A stretch of DNA of 12,846 bases from an uncultured Clostridiaceae bacterium (GCA_949841235.1 CATKZA010000010.1:1-12846), one strand, 5' to 3'. Shown: positions 5,901 to 12,313, counted from the stretch's first letter. The notes: generated by a model from the letters alone, not told the origin. A program made the numbers and translations.

Positions 5901-8793
5901 TGAGAAGGAAGCATTTATGGGAGATACGGCCATCGTGGATGACATAGATGCCCGCAGTGCCAAAATCCTTGGGGATGGAGCATTCAAGGGATGCAGCGCC
6001 ATGACGGAGATTCTCTTGGGCGAGCATTTGGAATCTATCGGAGCGGAGGGATTTTCCACCTGCGGCGCACTGGAATCCATGGTGGTACCGGAATCTGTTT
6101 CCACCATCGGAAGAGGGTGCTTCCAAGGATGCGATTCGCTGCGCACCATCAATATTCCTAAGAAAATCAGGGAGATTCCTTCAAGGAGCTTTGCAGATTG
6201 CGGAAAACTCCAGAAAGTATATTTCTATGGGGATTATCCCAGTATCTGGGCGAAGGATTCCTTTGCCGGCCCAAATGGGGATCTGACGATCTATTACCGA
6301 GCGAGCAATGGGACATGGCGCAATGCCGGAAGTGATTGGGAAGGCATTCCCTTGGTGGCGCTGGATAAATTCTACACGGAGAAGCAGGATCATTATTCTT
6401 TTGCCAATACTGGGAGTTCCTTTGGGTACGGCAATAGATATTATATCCCTCTGCAGCGCTATGTCACGGCTTTGCAGAGCGTGGTCAGAGGCTCCTTCTA
6501 CCATGCATGGAATTCTGAGTGGAAGGGCAGCTGCTTTGGGATGGCATCGTCTTCCACGGAATTTTACGAGGGTGACTGGTTTGACGTGAAGGATTATGCA
6601 TCTACGGCAGAGCAGGTATATGATATTCCTGCCCCTAGGGATTTTGACGCAGATTTGACCAAGGTGGTAGAAATCTATCAGGTTTCTCAGTTTGCGGATG
6701 AGGTTGGCATAGAGCTGACACAGAATTCTGGCAAATATAGGGCGTTGATTAGGCAAGTGGAGGAATTTGAGCGCTCCGGTGGCTTGGGCGTGGATTCCAC
6801 GGCAGATCCGGTGGTGATGTGCTTGTACTCCAAATATTGTGGCCATTCAGTGGTTCCCGTGGCTATGAATATGGATCAGGCGGGCAATTACATTTTAGAT
6901 GTGTATGACTGCAATTACCCCGGTGCCTTCCAGAAGCTGAAGATTAAGAAGGACTTTTCGGGCATTGAGTACGGACAGTATAAGCGGGCATCTTTCGTGA
7001 AGTATTCCACTTTGCGGGAGACGCTGAAAAAGGCGGACTTTACCGGAAAGCATATAGAGAGACAGGAGGAGGAGAGCAAAAATGTTTCCGTGGCTGTGAA
7101 TAGGGAGGCGGTATCTCTGGAAAATGGCGGCGGAAGAGATTACACGGAGATTAAGGGGGCTTACGAGCAGCGCCCCGTGTCAGATGGGACGGAGGAAGCC
7201 TTTAGCGGCATCCGCAGTTTCGTGCTGCCCCAAGGAGACTACCATGTGAAGGCGGAACTTCAGGAGGAGAAGGACGGAAAAGAGGCTGAGAAAGAGGAGT
7301 TGAAGTATTATGTGTCCACGGAGGAAATTTTCTCCGAGGTGGAGACTTCCGATGGGGATGCCGAACTTACAGTGGAGAGCTATAAGGGAGAGGGAAATGA
7401 CGTTGTAAAGTTGGCATCAAAGGATGCGGATACGGAGACGGAACTTTCCGTGATGGATGTATATGGAGTTGAGAGGGAAATTTCCTTAAAGGGCAGTTCC
7501 CTGTCCATAGAGATGACCAGTGACACGGAAATGGAAGTGAGTGTTTCTGAGGATGCCAAGGATGTGAAAGTGGACGGTGCGCCTCTTGCACTGAAAGACG
7601 GCAAGGCAGATGTTTCCTTCTTGGCTTCTCGGGGAGAGAATCCCCTGCAGGTCGGCGACATGCGGTGCAATGTTTCTCTGGATAGCAAAAACCGCCTGAA
7701 TGGTGTCGCAGAGGCAAACCTTACTTGGTCTAAGAAGGCGGATGATAACGTGAATGTCACTGCGAAGTTGAAAGACGGAGAGGGAAATGTGGTTGCGGAG
7801 TATGAGAAGAAGGAGAATCTCAGATTTGGCAAGCAGAAGTTGAATATGGACTTCGACAAGGTCAAGACCAATATGAAGGGGCTGGATGGAGAGATTAGTG
7901 TGACCTGCGAGATTAAGATCGTTGATTCCGATGGAAATGCGGTACGCATTTCCCAGGAAAATCTTGTGCTAAAGAAGGCTCTGGAAGAGAAACCATCTCC
8001 CGCACCAACTAAGACGCCATCGACTGAGCCGACTGGAACGCCGGAACCAATCGACGTACCTACATCGGCACCCACCGTAACACCTACAACCACGCCCGGC
8101 ACTTCGAGCAAGCCGAATGTGTCGCCCGCGCCGGCAGTTACGGAAAATCCTCCTGCGGAAATACTGGGGGAGACGAAGAAGCCTGCGGCTACCCAGAAGC
8201 CAAAGACTACCAAGAAGTCAAAATCCAAGAAGCCGAAGGGTTCCTTGCCGAAGAAGGGCAAAGTGATTGCAGCTGGTTCCCTGAAATATATTGTCACGAA
8301 ATCAGCCAAGAAAAATGGCAAGGTTGCGGTATATGGCGCAAGGAAGAAAAATGCATCCAAGATCACCATACCGAACAAGGTGAAGCTGAAAGGTTACAGT
8401 TTCAAGGTGACGGCCATCCGCAAGAATGCTTTCAAGAACATGAAGCGTCTGAAGGATGTGGCCATCGGAGAGAATGTCACGACGATTGGGAACAATGCAT
8501 TCCAAAACTGCAAGAAGATGCAGTTCGTGGTGATACCTAAGCGGGTGACGACGATTGGCGGGAAGGCCTTTGCGGGCTGCAAGAACCTTGATCGGATGCT
8601 GGTGAGGTCAGACAAGATTAAGGCGCTGGGCAGCAAGGCATTTGCTGGCGTGACTTCCAAGATGAAAGTGAAAACATCGAAGAAGAAGTGGAGGAAATAT
8701 GCCAGGATGTTTACGGGCAAGGGCAAGATGTCATCTCGTGCCTTGTTTGTGATAAATCCGGTGAAGCTGGTATATAAAGGAAAAGTTTACTAA
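2923..8793 (+). CDS. Giant exported BspA-type LRR protein with papain-like peptidase segment
   Basis: The 1956-residue protein starts at the ATG at 2923, 6 nt after AAAGGAGG; the in-frame ATG at 2887 lacks a ribosome binding site and would put 12 polar residues before the signal peptide. Residues 1-29 are a Sec signal peptide (KRK, then a hydrophobic stretch ending ARA before W30); C25 after LPVG is not a canonical lipobox. Residues about 87-800 hold roughly 27 LRR_5/BspA repeats of about 23 residues (pattern VTSIGxxAFxxCxxLxxIxIP). Residues about 940-1105 hold about seven more. Residues about 1170-1370 carry GSCFGMA (C1204), GHSVV (H1308) and YDCNYPG (D1329), like a papain-fold peptidase. 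Predicted beta-rich segments follow, then a Pro/Thr linker (about 1690-1746), a Lys-rich stretch and four basic LRRs. There is no LPXTG motif, so attachment, if any, must use another mode such as the basic C-terminus. Relatives are surface adhesins; the ligand here is unknown. Confidence 0.9.
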   Translation: MKRKSVAIVLAAALMVQMLPLPVGCLARAWDALGISWSADAAGETSGLAGQSITWNYDASTKILSLTGSGAMNEYSLHANDRTTSPWDQYRGNIESITIGSGITAIGRYAFYGCSKVTSISLPGSVTDIGSGAFSSCFSLTSVTIPNGVTAIKDSTFKSCSKLNAVSMPDSVTSIGNSAFAWCSALKKITIPDKVKNIGSSAFESSGLQDIAFPDSVTTVGSRVLSRTKLTRVVWPTKVSSITDSAFLGCDSLKSIDIPGWITSIGSMAFVFCSSAEEITGLGQVTSIGSSAFSSCNSLQKAVWSPNVNSISASAFANCEKLTEIEIPGNVTSIGQRAFSGCRALTGVTVPGTVTSIGQLAFGECLKLSEVVIGEGVASIGMNAFSGCEALKTLTLPQYSLKEISTRAFMDTGLTSFTVPASVDEIGTNPWVGASLAKISVASGNQKYGVDNGMLVELKDGTSYGVISYPRQGNVNAVVPSSVKVIRNSAFQEAKLQSVVLPEGLLTMEAYAFNKSALQSVQFPRSLKEIGISAFESAQSLQSVQFSEGLEKICNRAFYDTPTLQQVEFPGSLRELGEMAFSLGVSLTRVDARGGKLETIGASAFEDCSRLQDVLLGGELRTIMASAFSGCVAMKEITLPDKVSTIGSNVFMGCTKLEAIDFPNSITGIGSGVLKGCTALERAAFGSEIQEISGDVFENCPKIAEITISPKNSHMVAEKNVIYNKGKTRLIYYAAGLPDDKFSPPDGVEVIGAMAFTYCNHLQEIRFPDTVTSVEGRAVYHNTSVNKVFFFGNAPKASELDSYVNTTDGVKNYKVQNQSIYQNRVKDYAYNNNGLMIFVLSGTTGWEKGWTDTTYQDSATTRYQWVSTYTFDDERWDPTKADVSEGDFGGLSWKYRDDIGEIRFFGKGRIPDREENNLLTWTDRDDVAQDHRSDIKFVQTIDAEEIEIGKNAFAGGEKIVRILAGDHLTRIGERAFANCTSLIHVDIRCVEQIEKEAFMGDTAIVDDIDARSAKILGDGAFKGCSAMTEILLGEHLESIGAEGFSTCGALESMVVPESVSTIGRGCFQGCDSLRTINIPKKIREIPSRSFADCGKLQKVYFYGDYPSIWAKDSFAGPNGDLTIYYRASNGTWRNAGSDWEGIPLVALDKFYTEKQDHYSFANTGSSFGYGNRYYIPLQRYVTALQSVVRGSFYHAWNSEWKGSCFGMASSSTEFYEGDWFDVKDYASTAEQVYDIPAPRDFDADLTKVVEIYQVSQFADEVGIELTQNSGKYRALIRQVEEFERSGGLGVDSTADPVVMCLYSKYCGHSVVPVAMNMDQAGNYILDVYDCNYPGAFQKLKIKKDFSGIEYGQYKRASFVKYSTLRETLKKADFTGKHIERQEEESKNVSVAVNREAVSLENGGGRDYTEIKGAYEQRPVSDGTEEAFSGIRSFVLPQGDYHVKAELQEEKDGKEAEKEELKYYVSTEEIFSEVETSDGDAELTVESYKGEGNDVVKLASKDADTETELSVMDVYGVEREISLKGSSLSIEMTSDTEMEVSVSEDAKDVKVDGAPLALKDGKADVSFLASRGENPLQVGDMRCNVSLDSKNRLNGVAEANLTWSKKADDNVNVTAKLKDGEGNVVAEYEKKENLRFGKQKLNMDFDKVKTNMKGLDGEISVTCEIKIVDSDGNAVRISQENLVLKKALEEKPSPAPTKTPSTEPTGTPEPIDVPTSAPTVTPTTTPGTSSKPNVSPAPAVTENPPAEILGETKKPAATQKPKTTKKSKSKKPKGSLPKKGKVIAAGSLKYIVTKSAKKNGKVAVYGARKKNASKITIPNKVKLKGYSFKVTAIRKNAFKNMKRLKDVAIGENVTTIGNNAFQNCKKMQFVVIPKRVTTIGGKAFAGCKNLDRMLVRSDKIKALGSKAFAGVTSKMKVKTSKKKWRKYARMFTGKGKMSSRALFVINPVKLVYKGKVY
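3181..5310 (+). repeat. First LRR_5 repeat block, about 27 units
   Basis: Tandem units of about 69 bp encode the I/V-T-S-I-G...A-F...C...L...I/V-x-I/L-P pattern of BspA/TpLRR repeats. The DNA copies have diverged; only short identities recur, such as ATTGGAAGTTCTGC near 3513 and 3783, so this is not a recent tandem expansion. Two irregular units break the array: one around residues 445-480 (VDNGMLV ... YGVISYPRQ) and one around 705-745 (EKNVIYNKG ... LIYY). Such beta-hairpin inserts are familiar in this family. Confidence 0.85.
5740..6240 (+). repeat. Second LRR block, about 7 units
   Basis: Units such as LTRIGERAFANC, LESIGAEGFSTC and VSTIGRGCFQGC form a second short LRR array. It ends in a capping segment (KVYFYGDYPSIW, then IYYRASNGTW). 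It is preceded at residues 890-907 by GLSWKYRDDIGEIRFFGKG, which resembles the N-terminal cap at residues 52-69 (SITWNYDASTKILSLTGSG). Confidence 0.8.
6415..6960 (+). other. Segment encoding a papain-like cysteine peptidase domain
   Basis: Within the LRR protein, residues about 1165-1346 show, in order, an acidic-aromatic lead-in (EWKGSCFGMASSS, C1204), GHSVVPVAM (H1308), and YILDVYDCNYPG (D1329/N1331). The order Cys, His, Asp/Asn, the small-residue SC-aromatic context, and hydrophobic strands around the His fit the papain/C39-like fold. The motifs are seen directly; peptidase activity is inference, and the fold may be inactive or serve in processing or cross-linking. Confidence 0.55.
8395..8680 (+). 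repeat. C-terminal basic LRR block, 4 units
   Basis: Four LRR units (VTAIRKNAF, VTTIGNNAF, VTTIGGKAF, IKALGSKAF) are unusually rich in lysine and come after a Pro/Thr linker and a KKSKSKKPKG stretch. This arrangement recurs at the C-terminus of exported Lachnospiraceae proteins and may hold the protein to the negatively charged wall; that role is inferred. Confidence 0.7.
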
Positions 8794-8833
8794 GAGCATA
8801 TATTTTGGGAAGGGAGATTGCTTTCCTTCTTAC

Positions 8834-8894
8834 AGGGGAACGCATTAATATCCGAAGATAATTATATTATCTTTCAGATATTTTGCGTTCCCTT
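8834..8894. terminator. Long palindromic hairpin after the LRR gene
   Basis: Three consecutive stems stack into one hairpin of about 60 nt: GGGAACGCA (8836-8844) with TGCGTTCCC (8884-8892), extendable by a G-U and an A-T pair; AATATC (8847-8852) with GATATT (8877-8882); and GAAGATAAT (8854-8862) with 8866-8875 across a TAT loop and one bulged T. Only a weak T-run (TTTCT) follows on the plus strand and none on the minus strand. It may be the terminator of the LRR gene or a stabilising 3' end; a palindromic repeat element is also possible. A smaller imperfect hairpin (8807-8831) lies just before it. Confidence 0.55.
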
Positions 8895-8944
8895 TCTACT
8901 GTATAGGAACTTTGCACCTTTTTTCTCCCATTTAAATTAGGGGC

Positions 8945-8973
8945 TTTTCAAATGGGGGAGTATATGTTATAGT
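8945..8973 (+). promoter_or_regulatory. Promoter of the T-box/leuA transcript
   Basis: The -35 TTTTCA (8945-8950, four of six consensus bases) and -10 TATAGT (8968-8973, five of six) are separated by exactly 17 bp. The predicted start near 8980 lies just before the T-box stem I. Confidence 0.6.
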
Positions 8974-8994
8974 AGTATCTGTCGAATACATTTC

Positions 8995-9289
8995 ATGCGG
9001 GTGATGCATTGAAGTGTGGCGAGAATGCGAAGAAGAGGAATAGTAGCCATAAAGTGGAGTCCAGAAAGCTGCTGGCTGATGGGAAGCAGCGGAAGCGATA
9101 TGGCGAACTGGTCTTGGAGCAGCCGGTTGAAAGGGCCATGCCCGCAGTAGACTTGGACGGAGTCCCACCGTTACAGGGGAAAGGTATTGAAAGTGATGGA
9201 TGTACCTGTGAGAGCATGTTTTACATGAATTAGAGTGGTACCGCGTATATTTGCGTCTCTATGAATATTTCATAGGGGCTTTTTATTTT
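8995..9289 (+). promoter_or_regulatory. Leucine T-box riboswitch controlling leuA
   Basis: This leader RNA binds tRNA-Leu and lets transcription continue when the tRNA is uncharged. The T-box sequence AGAGTGGTACCGCG sits at 9232-9245; its UGGU (9236-9239) complements the ACCA end expected of tRNA-Leu. In stem I, AGTA (9042-9045) forms the 5' side of the specifier loop. GCCATA (9046-9051) pairs with TATGGC (9099-9104). An AG-bulge-like AGAAAG (9063-9068) and a GCTGC/GCAGC stem (9068-9072 with 9086-9090) lead to a terminal loop containing GCTGATG. Directly after the 3' strand comes GAA followed by CTG (9108-9110) and a purine, so the specifier codon reads CUG, leucine. GTTGAAAG (9126-9133) matches the conserved region after stem I. 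This agrees with the leuA gene downstream. The exact 5' end is approximate. Confidence 0.93.
9255..9288 (+). terminator. T-box-controlled intrinsic terminator
   Basis: A stem pairs 9255-9265 with 9269-9279 (core CTATGAA against TTCATAG, plus G-U-containing outer pairs), with a TAT loop, followed by a T-rich run (9280-9288). It begins just after the T-box sequence, where the terminator that competes with the antiterminator is expected. Confidence 0.88.
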
Positions 9290-9309
9290 GGTGAAAGGAG
9301 AGGTTGCTT

Positions 9310-9345
9310 TTCACAGCCATTCATCCTATCATGCATCGCTGTGAA
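9310..9345 (+). other. Inverted repeat between the T-box terminator and leuA
   Basis: A perfect 8-bp inverted repeat, TTCACAGC (9310-9317) and GCTGTGAA (9338-9345), encloses a 20-nt loop that contains the palindrome ATGCAT. No T-run follows, so it is not a terminator. It lies in the roughly 155-nt leader that remains after T-box read-through. It may be an mRNA structure or a protein-binding site; the function is unknown. Confidence 0.4.
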
Positions 9346-9433
9346 TAGTAACAAAGGAAGGGGTATCATTGGTATAAAGGCTTCTCAGGGGACAGGAAAG
9401 AAGGGCGCTCGGCCCGGAAAAGGAGGAAGAGAG

Positions 9434-11113
9434 ATGAAAGGTTTTGACAAGTATCAGAAGGGGTATTTCATGCCGCCGGCGGACAGTTTTGACTGGGTGA
9501 GGAGGGATGCCATAGAAAAGGCTCCGGTGTGGTGCAGCGTGGATTTGCGGGACGGCAACCAGGCACTGATTGAACCTATGAGCCTGGAGGAGAAGGTGGA
9601 ATATTTTCAGATGCTGGTGGACATTGGCTTCAAGGAGATTGAAGTGGGATTCCCGGCCGCATCCGAGACGGAGTATAATTTCCTCCGCACGCTGATTGAT
9701 CGGAAACTGATACCGGATGACGTGACGGTGCAGGTGCTGACTCAGGCCAGGGAGCATATTATCCGCAAGACCTTTGAGGCGGTGGACGGTGCGCCCAATG
9801 CCATCGTGCATGTATATAATTCCACATCGGTAGCCCAGAGGGAGCAGGTGTTTAAAAAGTCCAAGGAGGAAATCAAGAAAATCGCAGTGGACGGTGCCAT
9901 TTTATTGAAGAAGCTGGCCGCAGAGGTGCAGGGAAATATTCGCTTTGAATACAGTCCGGAGAGCTTCCACGGGACAGAGGTGGAGTATGCGGTGGAAGTC
10001 TGCAATGCGGTATTGGATGTGTGGGAGCCGAAGGCGGATGCCAAGGCGATTATCAATATTCCTTCTACGGTGGAGAATGCCATGCCCCATGTGTTCGCAA
10101 GCCAGGTGGAATATGTGAGCAAGCATCTGAAATATCGGGAAAACGTGGTTCTCTCCCTCCACCCCCACAATGATCGGGGATGCGGAGTTGCCACGGCGGA
10201 ATTGGGCGTGCTGGCGGGAGCGGACCGCCTGGAGGGCACTCTCTTTGGAAATGGGGAGCGCACGGGCAATCTGGACATTGTCACCGTGGGGATGAACCTC
10301 CATGCCCACGGGGTGGATTCGGGACTGGATTTTGGCAATATGCAGGAAATCAAGGAGGCATATGAGCGGCTGACGGATATGCAGGTATCCATGCGGGAGC
10401 CATATGCCGGGGAATTGGTGTTTACCGCTTTTTCCGGCTCCCATCAGGATGCCATTTCCAAGGGGATGGCCCACAGGGAGAAGACGGGCTGCCATCAGTG
10501 GACGGTGCCTTATCTGCCCATTGATCCCAAGGATGTGGGCAGGACTTATGATTCTGACGTGATTCGGATCAACAGCCAGTCTGGAAAGGGCGGGGTTGCC
10601 TACGTGCTGAAGCAGAACTTCGGCATCGTCCTTCCGGATTTGATGCGGGAGGAAGTGGGATATCTGATGAAGGGGGTATCAGACCATGCCCATGCGGAAC
10701 TTAGCCCCCAGGAGATGCTGGAGGTATTTACAGACACCTACTCCAAGCCGAAGAGGAGCTTTGCCATTACGGAGGTGCATTTCCAGCAGGGGGATGGCAT
10801 TACCACCCAGGTGACCTTCCGGAAGGATGGAATCACGGAGGTGGTGGAGGCCAGGGGAAATGGACGCCTCAATGCGGTGAACAATGCCATCAAGGATTAT
10901 CTGGGCATTTCCTATGCGCTGGACGTGTACGAGGAGCATTCCCTGTCAAAGAATTCATCTTCCAAGGCCATGGCCTACGTGGGGATTACCCAGGATGAGA
11001 AGAAGCGGTACTGGGGAGCGGACAGTGACGAGGATATTATCCGGGCATCCATTGATGCGCTGGAGCATGCGGTGAACCATATGATTCAGCAGAAGGGCGA
11101 TATGGTGAGGTAA
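9434..11113 (+). CDS. leuA: 2-isopropylmalate synthase
   Basis: The enzyme condenses acetyl-CoA with 2-oxoisovalerate to give 2-isopropylmalate, the first committed step of leucine synthesis. The start at 9434 has AGGAGG (9421-9426) 7 nt upstream; the frame stays open upstream only because it runs back into the T-box leader. The 559-residue protein matches the longer actinobacterial-type LeuA (about 550-640 residues) better than the E. coli type. The TIM-barrel catalytic domain shows VDLRDGNQALIEPM (R39, D40) and the metal-binding HPHND (H243, H245, D247), followed by GADRLEGTLFGNGERTGN. Residues about 430-555 form the C-terminal regulatory domain that binds leucine for feedback inhibition in the family. 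Expression is set by the leucine T-box. It is followed after 11 nt by the FkbM-type gene, an unusual partner; leuB, leuC and leuD are not in the window. Confidence 0.96.
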   Translation: MKGFDKYQKGYFMPPADSFDWVRRDAIEKAPVWCSVDLRDGNQALIEPMSLEEKVEYFQMLVDIGFKEIEVGFPAASETEYNFLRTLIDRKLIPDDVTVQVLTQAREHIIRKTFEAVDGAPNAIVHVYNSTSVAQREQVFKKSKEEIKKIAVDGAILLKKLAAEVQGNIRFEYSPESFHGTEVEYAVEVCNAVLDVWEPKADAKAIINIPSTVENAMPHVFASQVEYVSKHLKYRENVVLSLHPHNDRGCGVATAELGVLAGADRLEGTLFGNGERTGNLDIVTVGMNLHAHGVDSGLDFGNMQEIKEAYERLTDMQVSMREPYAGELVFTAFSGSHQDAISKGMAHREKTGCHQWTVPYLPIDPKDVGRTYDSDVIRINSQSGKGGVAYVLKQNFGIVLPDLMREEVGYLMKGVSDHAHAELSPQEMLEVFTDTYSKPKRSFAITEVHFQQGDGITTQVTFRKDGITEVVEARGNGRLNAVNNAIKDYLGISYALDVYEEHSLSKNSSSKAMAYVGITQDEKKRYWGADSDEDIIRASIDALEHAVNHMIQQKGDMVR

Positions 11114-11124
11114 GGAGGAGAGAT

Positions 11125-12291
11125 ATGCAGCTGGGCGTGAATGAAAGGGACATCATGTCAGAACTGGCAGGTGTTTTGGAAACCATGGCACAGGCACGGG
11201 AAGAAAGTGTTCCATATCAATTTTGGCGGGACGCAAAGGGCGATATTCGGGATATGTTTCTTGCGGTGAAGCAGAGCGATGACATCATGGTGCAAAATCA
11301 GCTATATGAAAATTCCATCGTGAATATGGGTTATGTGGATGGGCTTTTCTCGGAACTGGATGAATCCTGCTTTCAGGATTTTGCAAAATTTTCTAAATCT
11401 GTCGCAGACTTGAAGGAGTATGCTGACTTGCTGCGCATGCTGTTTGCTAGCATGGCCGCCAGAGGGAGAATGTTTACGGAGATGGCGTTAAATGTGATCA
11501 ATTACTGCTATATAGAGCAGGATAGTGAAGAATTGCGCCGGATTGCCAGAAATATTATTGAGACGGAAAATCTGTCTGTCTTTTCCTTTGAGCGGGAACC
11601 GGAGGACATAGAATGCCATTTTGACGAAGAGGCGGGAATGTATTATGCCATGGAAGGTGACATGCGCATCTATCTGCCCATAGAATATTTTCCCACAAAA
11701 GATTCAGCGGTGGAATACATCAATGGTCTGCGCGAGGAGCAGGATGGGCGGTCGCCCCATCAATATTTCAACCCGAGGATGGAAGTTCCGGAGGGGGCCG
11801 TGGTCATGGATGCGGGAGTGGCGGAGGGTAATTTTAGCGCGCCGATTGTGAAGAGGGTGAAGAAACTATATTTGGTGGAATGCGATCCATTGTTTGTCAA
11901 TGCATTGAAATGGACCTTCAGGGATTATCTGGATAAGGTGGTTATCGTGGACAAATTCTTGGCAAGACATGCAAATAAACAAACTACGACGACGATTGAT
12001 GAAATCATGCAGGGGGAGCAGCTGAATTACCTGAAGATGGATATCGAGGGAGCGGAGGTGCTGGCGCTTCAGGGCGGGGAAAATACTCTGGCCGCTTCCG
12101 AGAATATCAAGTGCAATATCTGCGCGTACCATCGCCTGCATGACAATGAGAAGATTACGGAGATTCTAAACCGGCATGGCATGGAGGTTCAGAACACGCC
12201 GGGATATATGCTGTTCCACCTGGATAAAAAATATCCATATTATCCCAGGAAGGGGCTTGCCCAGGCGGTAAAGACTTCGGCGAAGTCATGA
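11125..12291 (+). CDS. FkbM-family SAM-dependent methyltransferase
   Basis: The 388-residue protein carries a Rossmann-fold FkbM-type methyltransferase domain in its C-terminal half. Motif I is VVMDAGVAEGNFS (D229), followed by the acidic SAM-ribose contact in LYLVECDP, the family's TTTIDEI strand-turn, and YLKMDIEGAEVLALQGG (D306, E308). Residues 1 to about 200 do not resemble anything I can name; they are acidic, mostly helical-looking and soluble, with no signal peptide or membrane segment. The ATG at 11125 has a strong AAGGAGGAG about 5 nt upstream, overlapping the end of the leuA stop region, so the gene is almost certainly co-transcribed with leuA and thus under T-box control. FkbM enzymes usually O-methylate sugars, polyketides or other small molecules; the substrate here is unknown. 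Confidence 0.87.
   Translation: MQLGVNERDIMSELAGVLETMAQAREESVPYQFWRDAKGDIRDMFLAVKQSDDIMVQNQLYENSIVNMGYVDGLFSELDESCFQDFAKFSKSVADLKEYADLLRMLFASMAARGRMFTEMALNVINYCYIEQDSEELRRIARNIIETENLSVFSFEREPEDIECHFDEEAGMYYAMEGDMRIYLPIEYFPTKDSAVEYINGLREEQDGRSPHQYFNPRMEVPEGAVVMDAGVAEGNFSAPIVKRVKKLYLVECDPLFVNALKWTFRDYLDKVVIVDKFLARHANKQTTTTIDEIMQGEQLNYLKMDIEGAEVLALQGGENTLAASENIKCNICAYHRLHDNEKITEILNRHGMEVQNTPGYMLFHLDKKYPYYPRKGLAQAVKTSAKS
12273..12287. other. Short perfect hairpin at the 3' end of the methyltransferase gene
   Basis: GACTTC (12273-12278) and GAAGTC (12282-12287) flank a GGC loop and encode the last residues T-S-A-K-S just before the TGA stop. The following ATGATTCGTAATTCAT (12287-12302 region) is itself partly palindromic. 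No T-run follows, so it is a poor terminator. It could be the edge of a small intergenic repeat. Confidence 0.35.
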
Positions 12292-12313
12292 TTCGTAATT
12301 CATAACAACTGTT

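Noticed and set aside
7380..8378. Minus-strand open frame of 332 codons antisense to the LRR gene
   Set aside because: Its F/S/G/V-rich low-complexity product mirrors the Lys-, Glu- and Pro/Thr-rich codons of the real gene.
9009..9233. Plus-strand open frame of 74 codons in the leuA leader
   Set aside because: It lies entirely within the T-box RNA and has no ribosome binding site. The bases are explained by conserved RNA structure.
9251..9433. Longer leuA start within the leader
   Set aside because: It would begin in the T-box terminator and add 61 residues unlike LeuA. The ATG at 9434 has a good AGGAGG and the family N-terminus.
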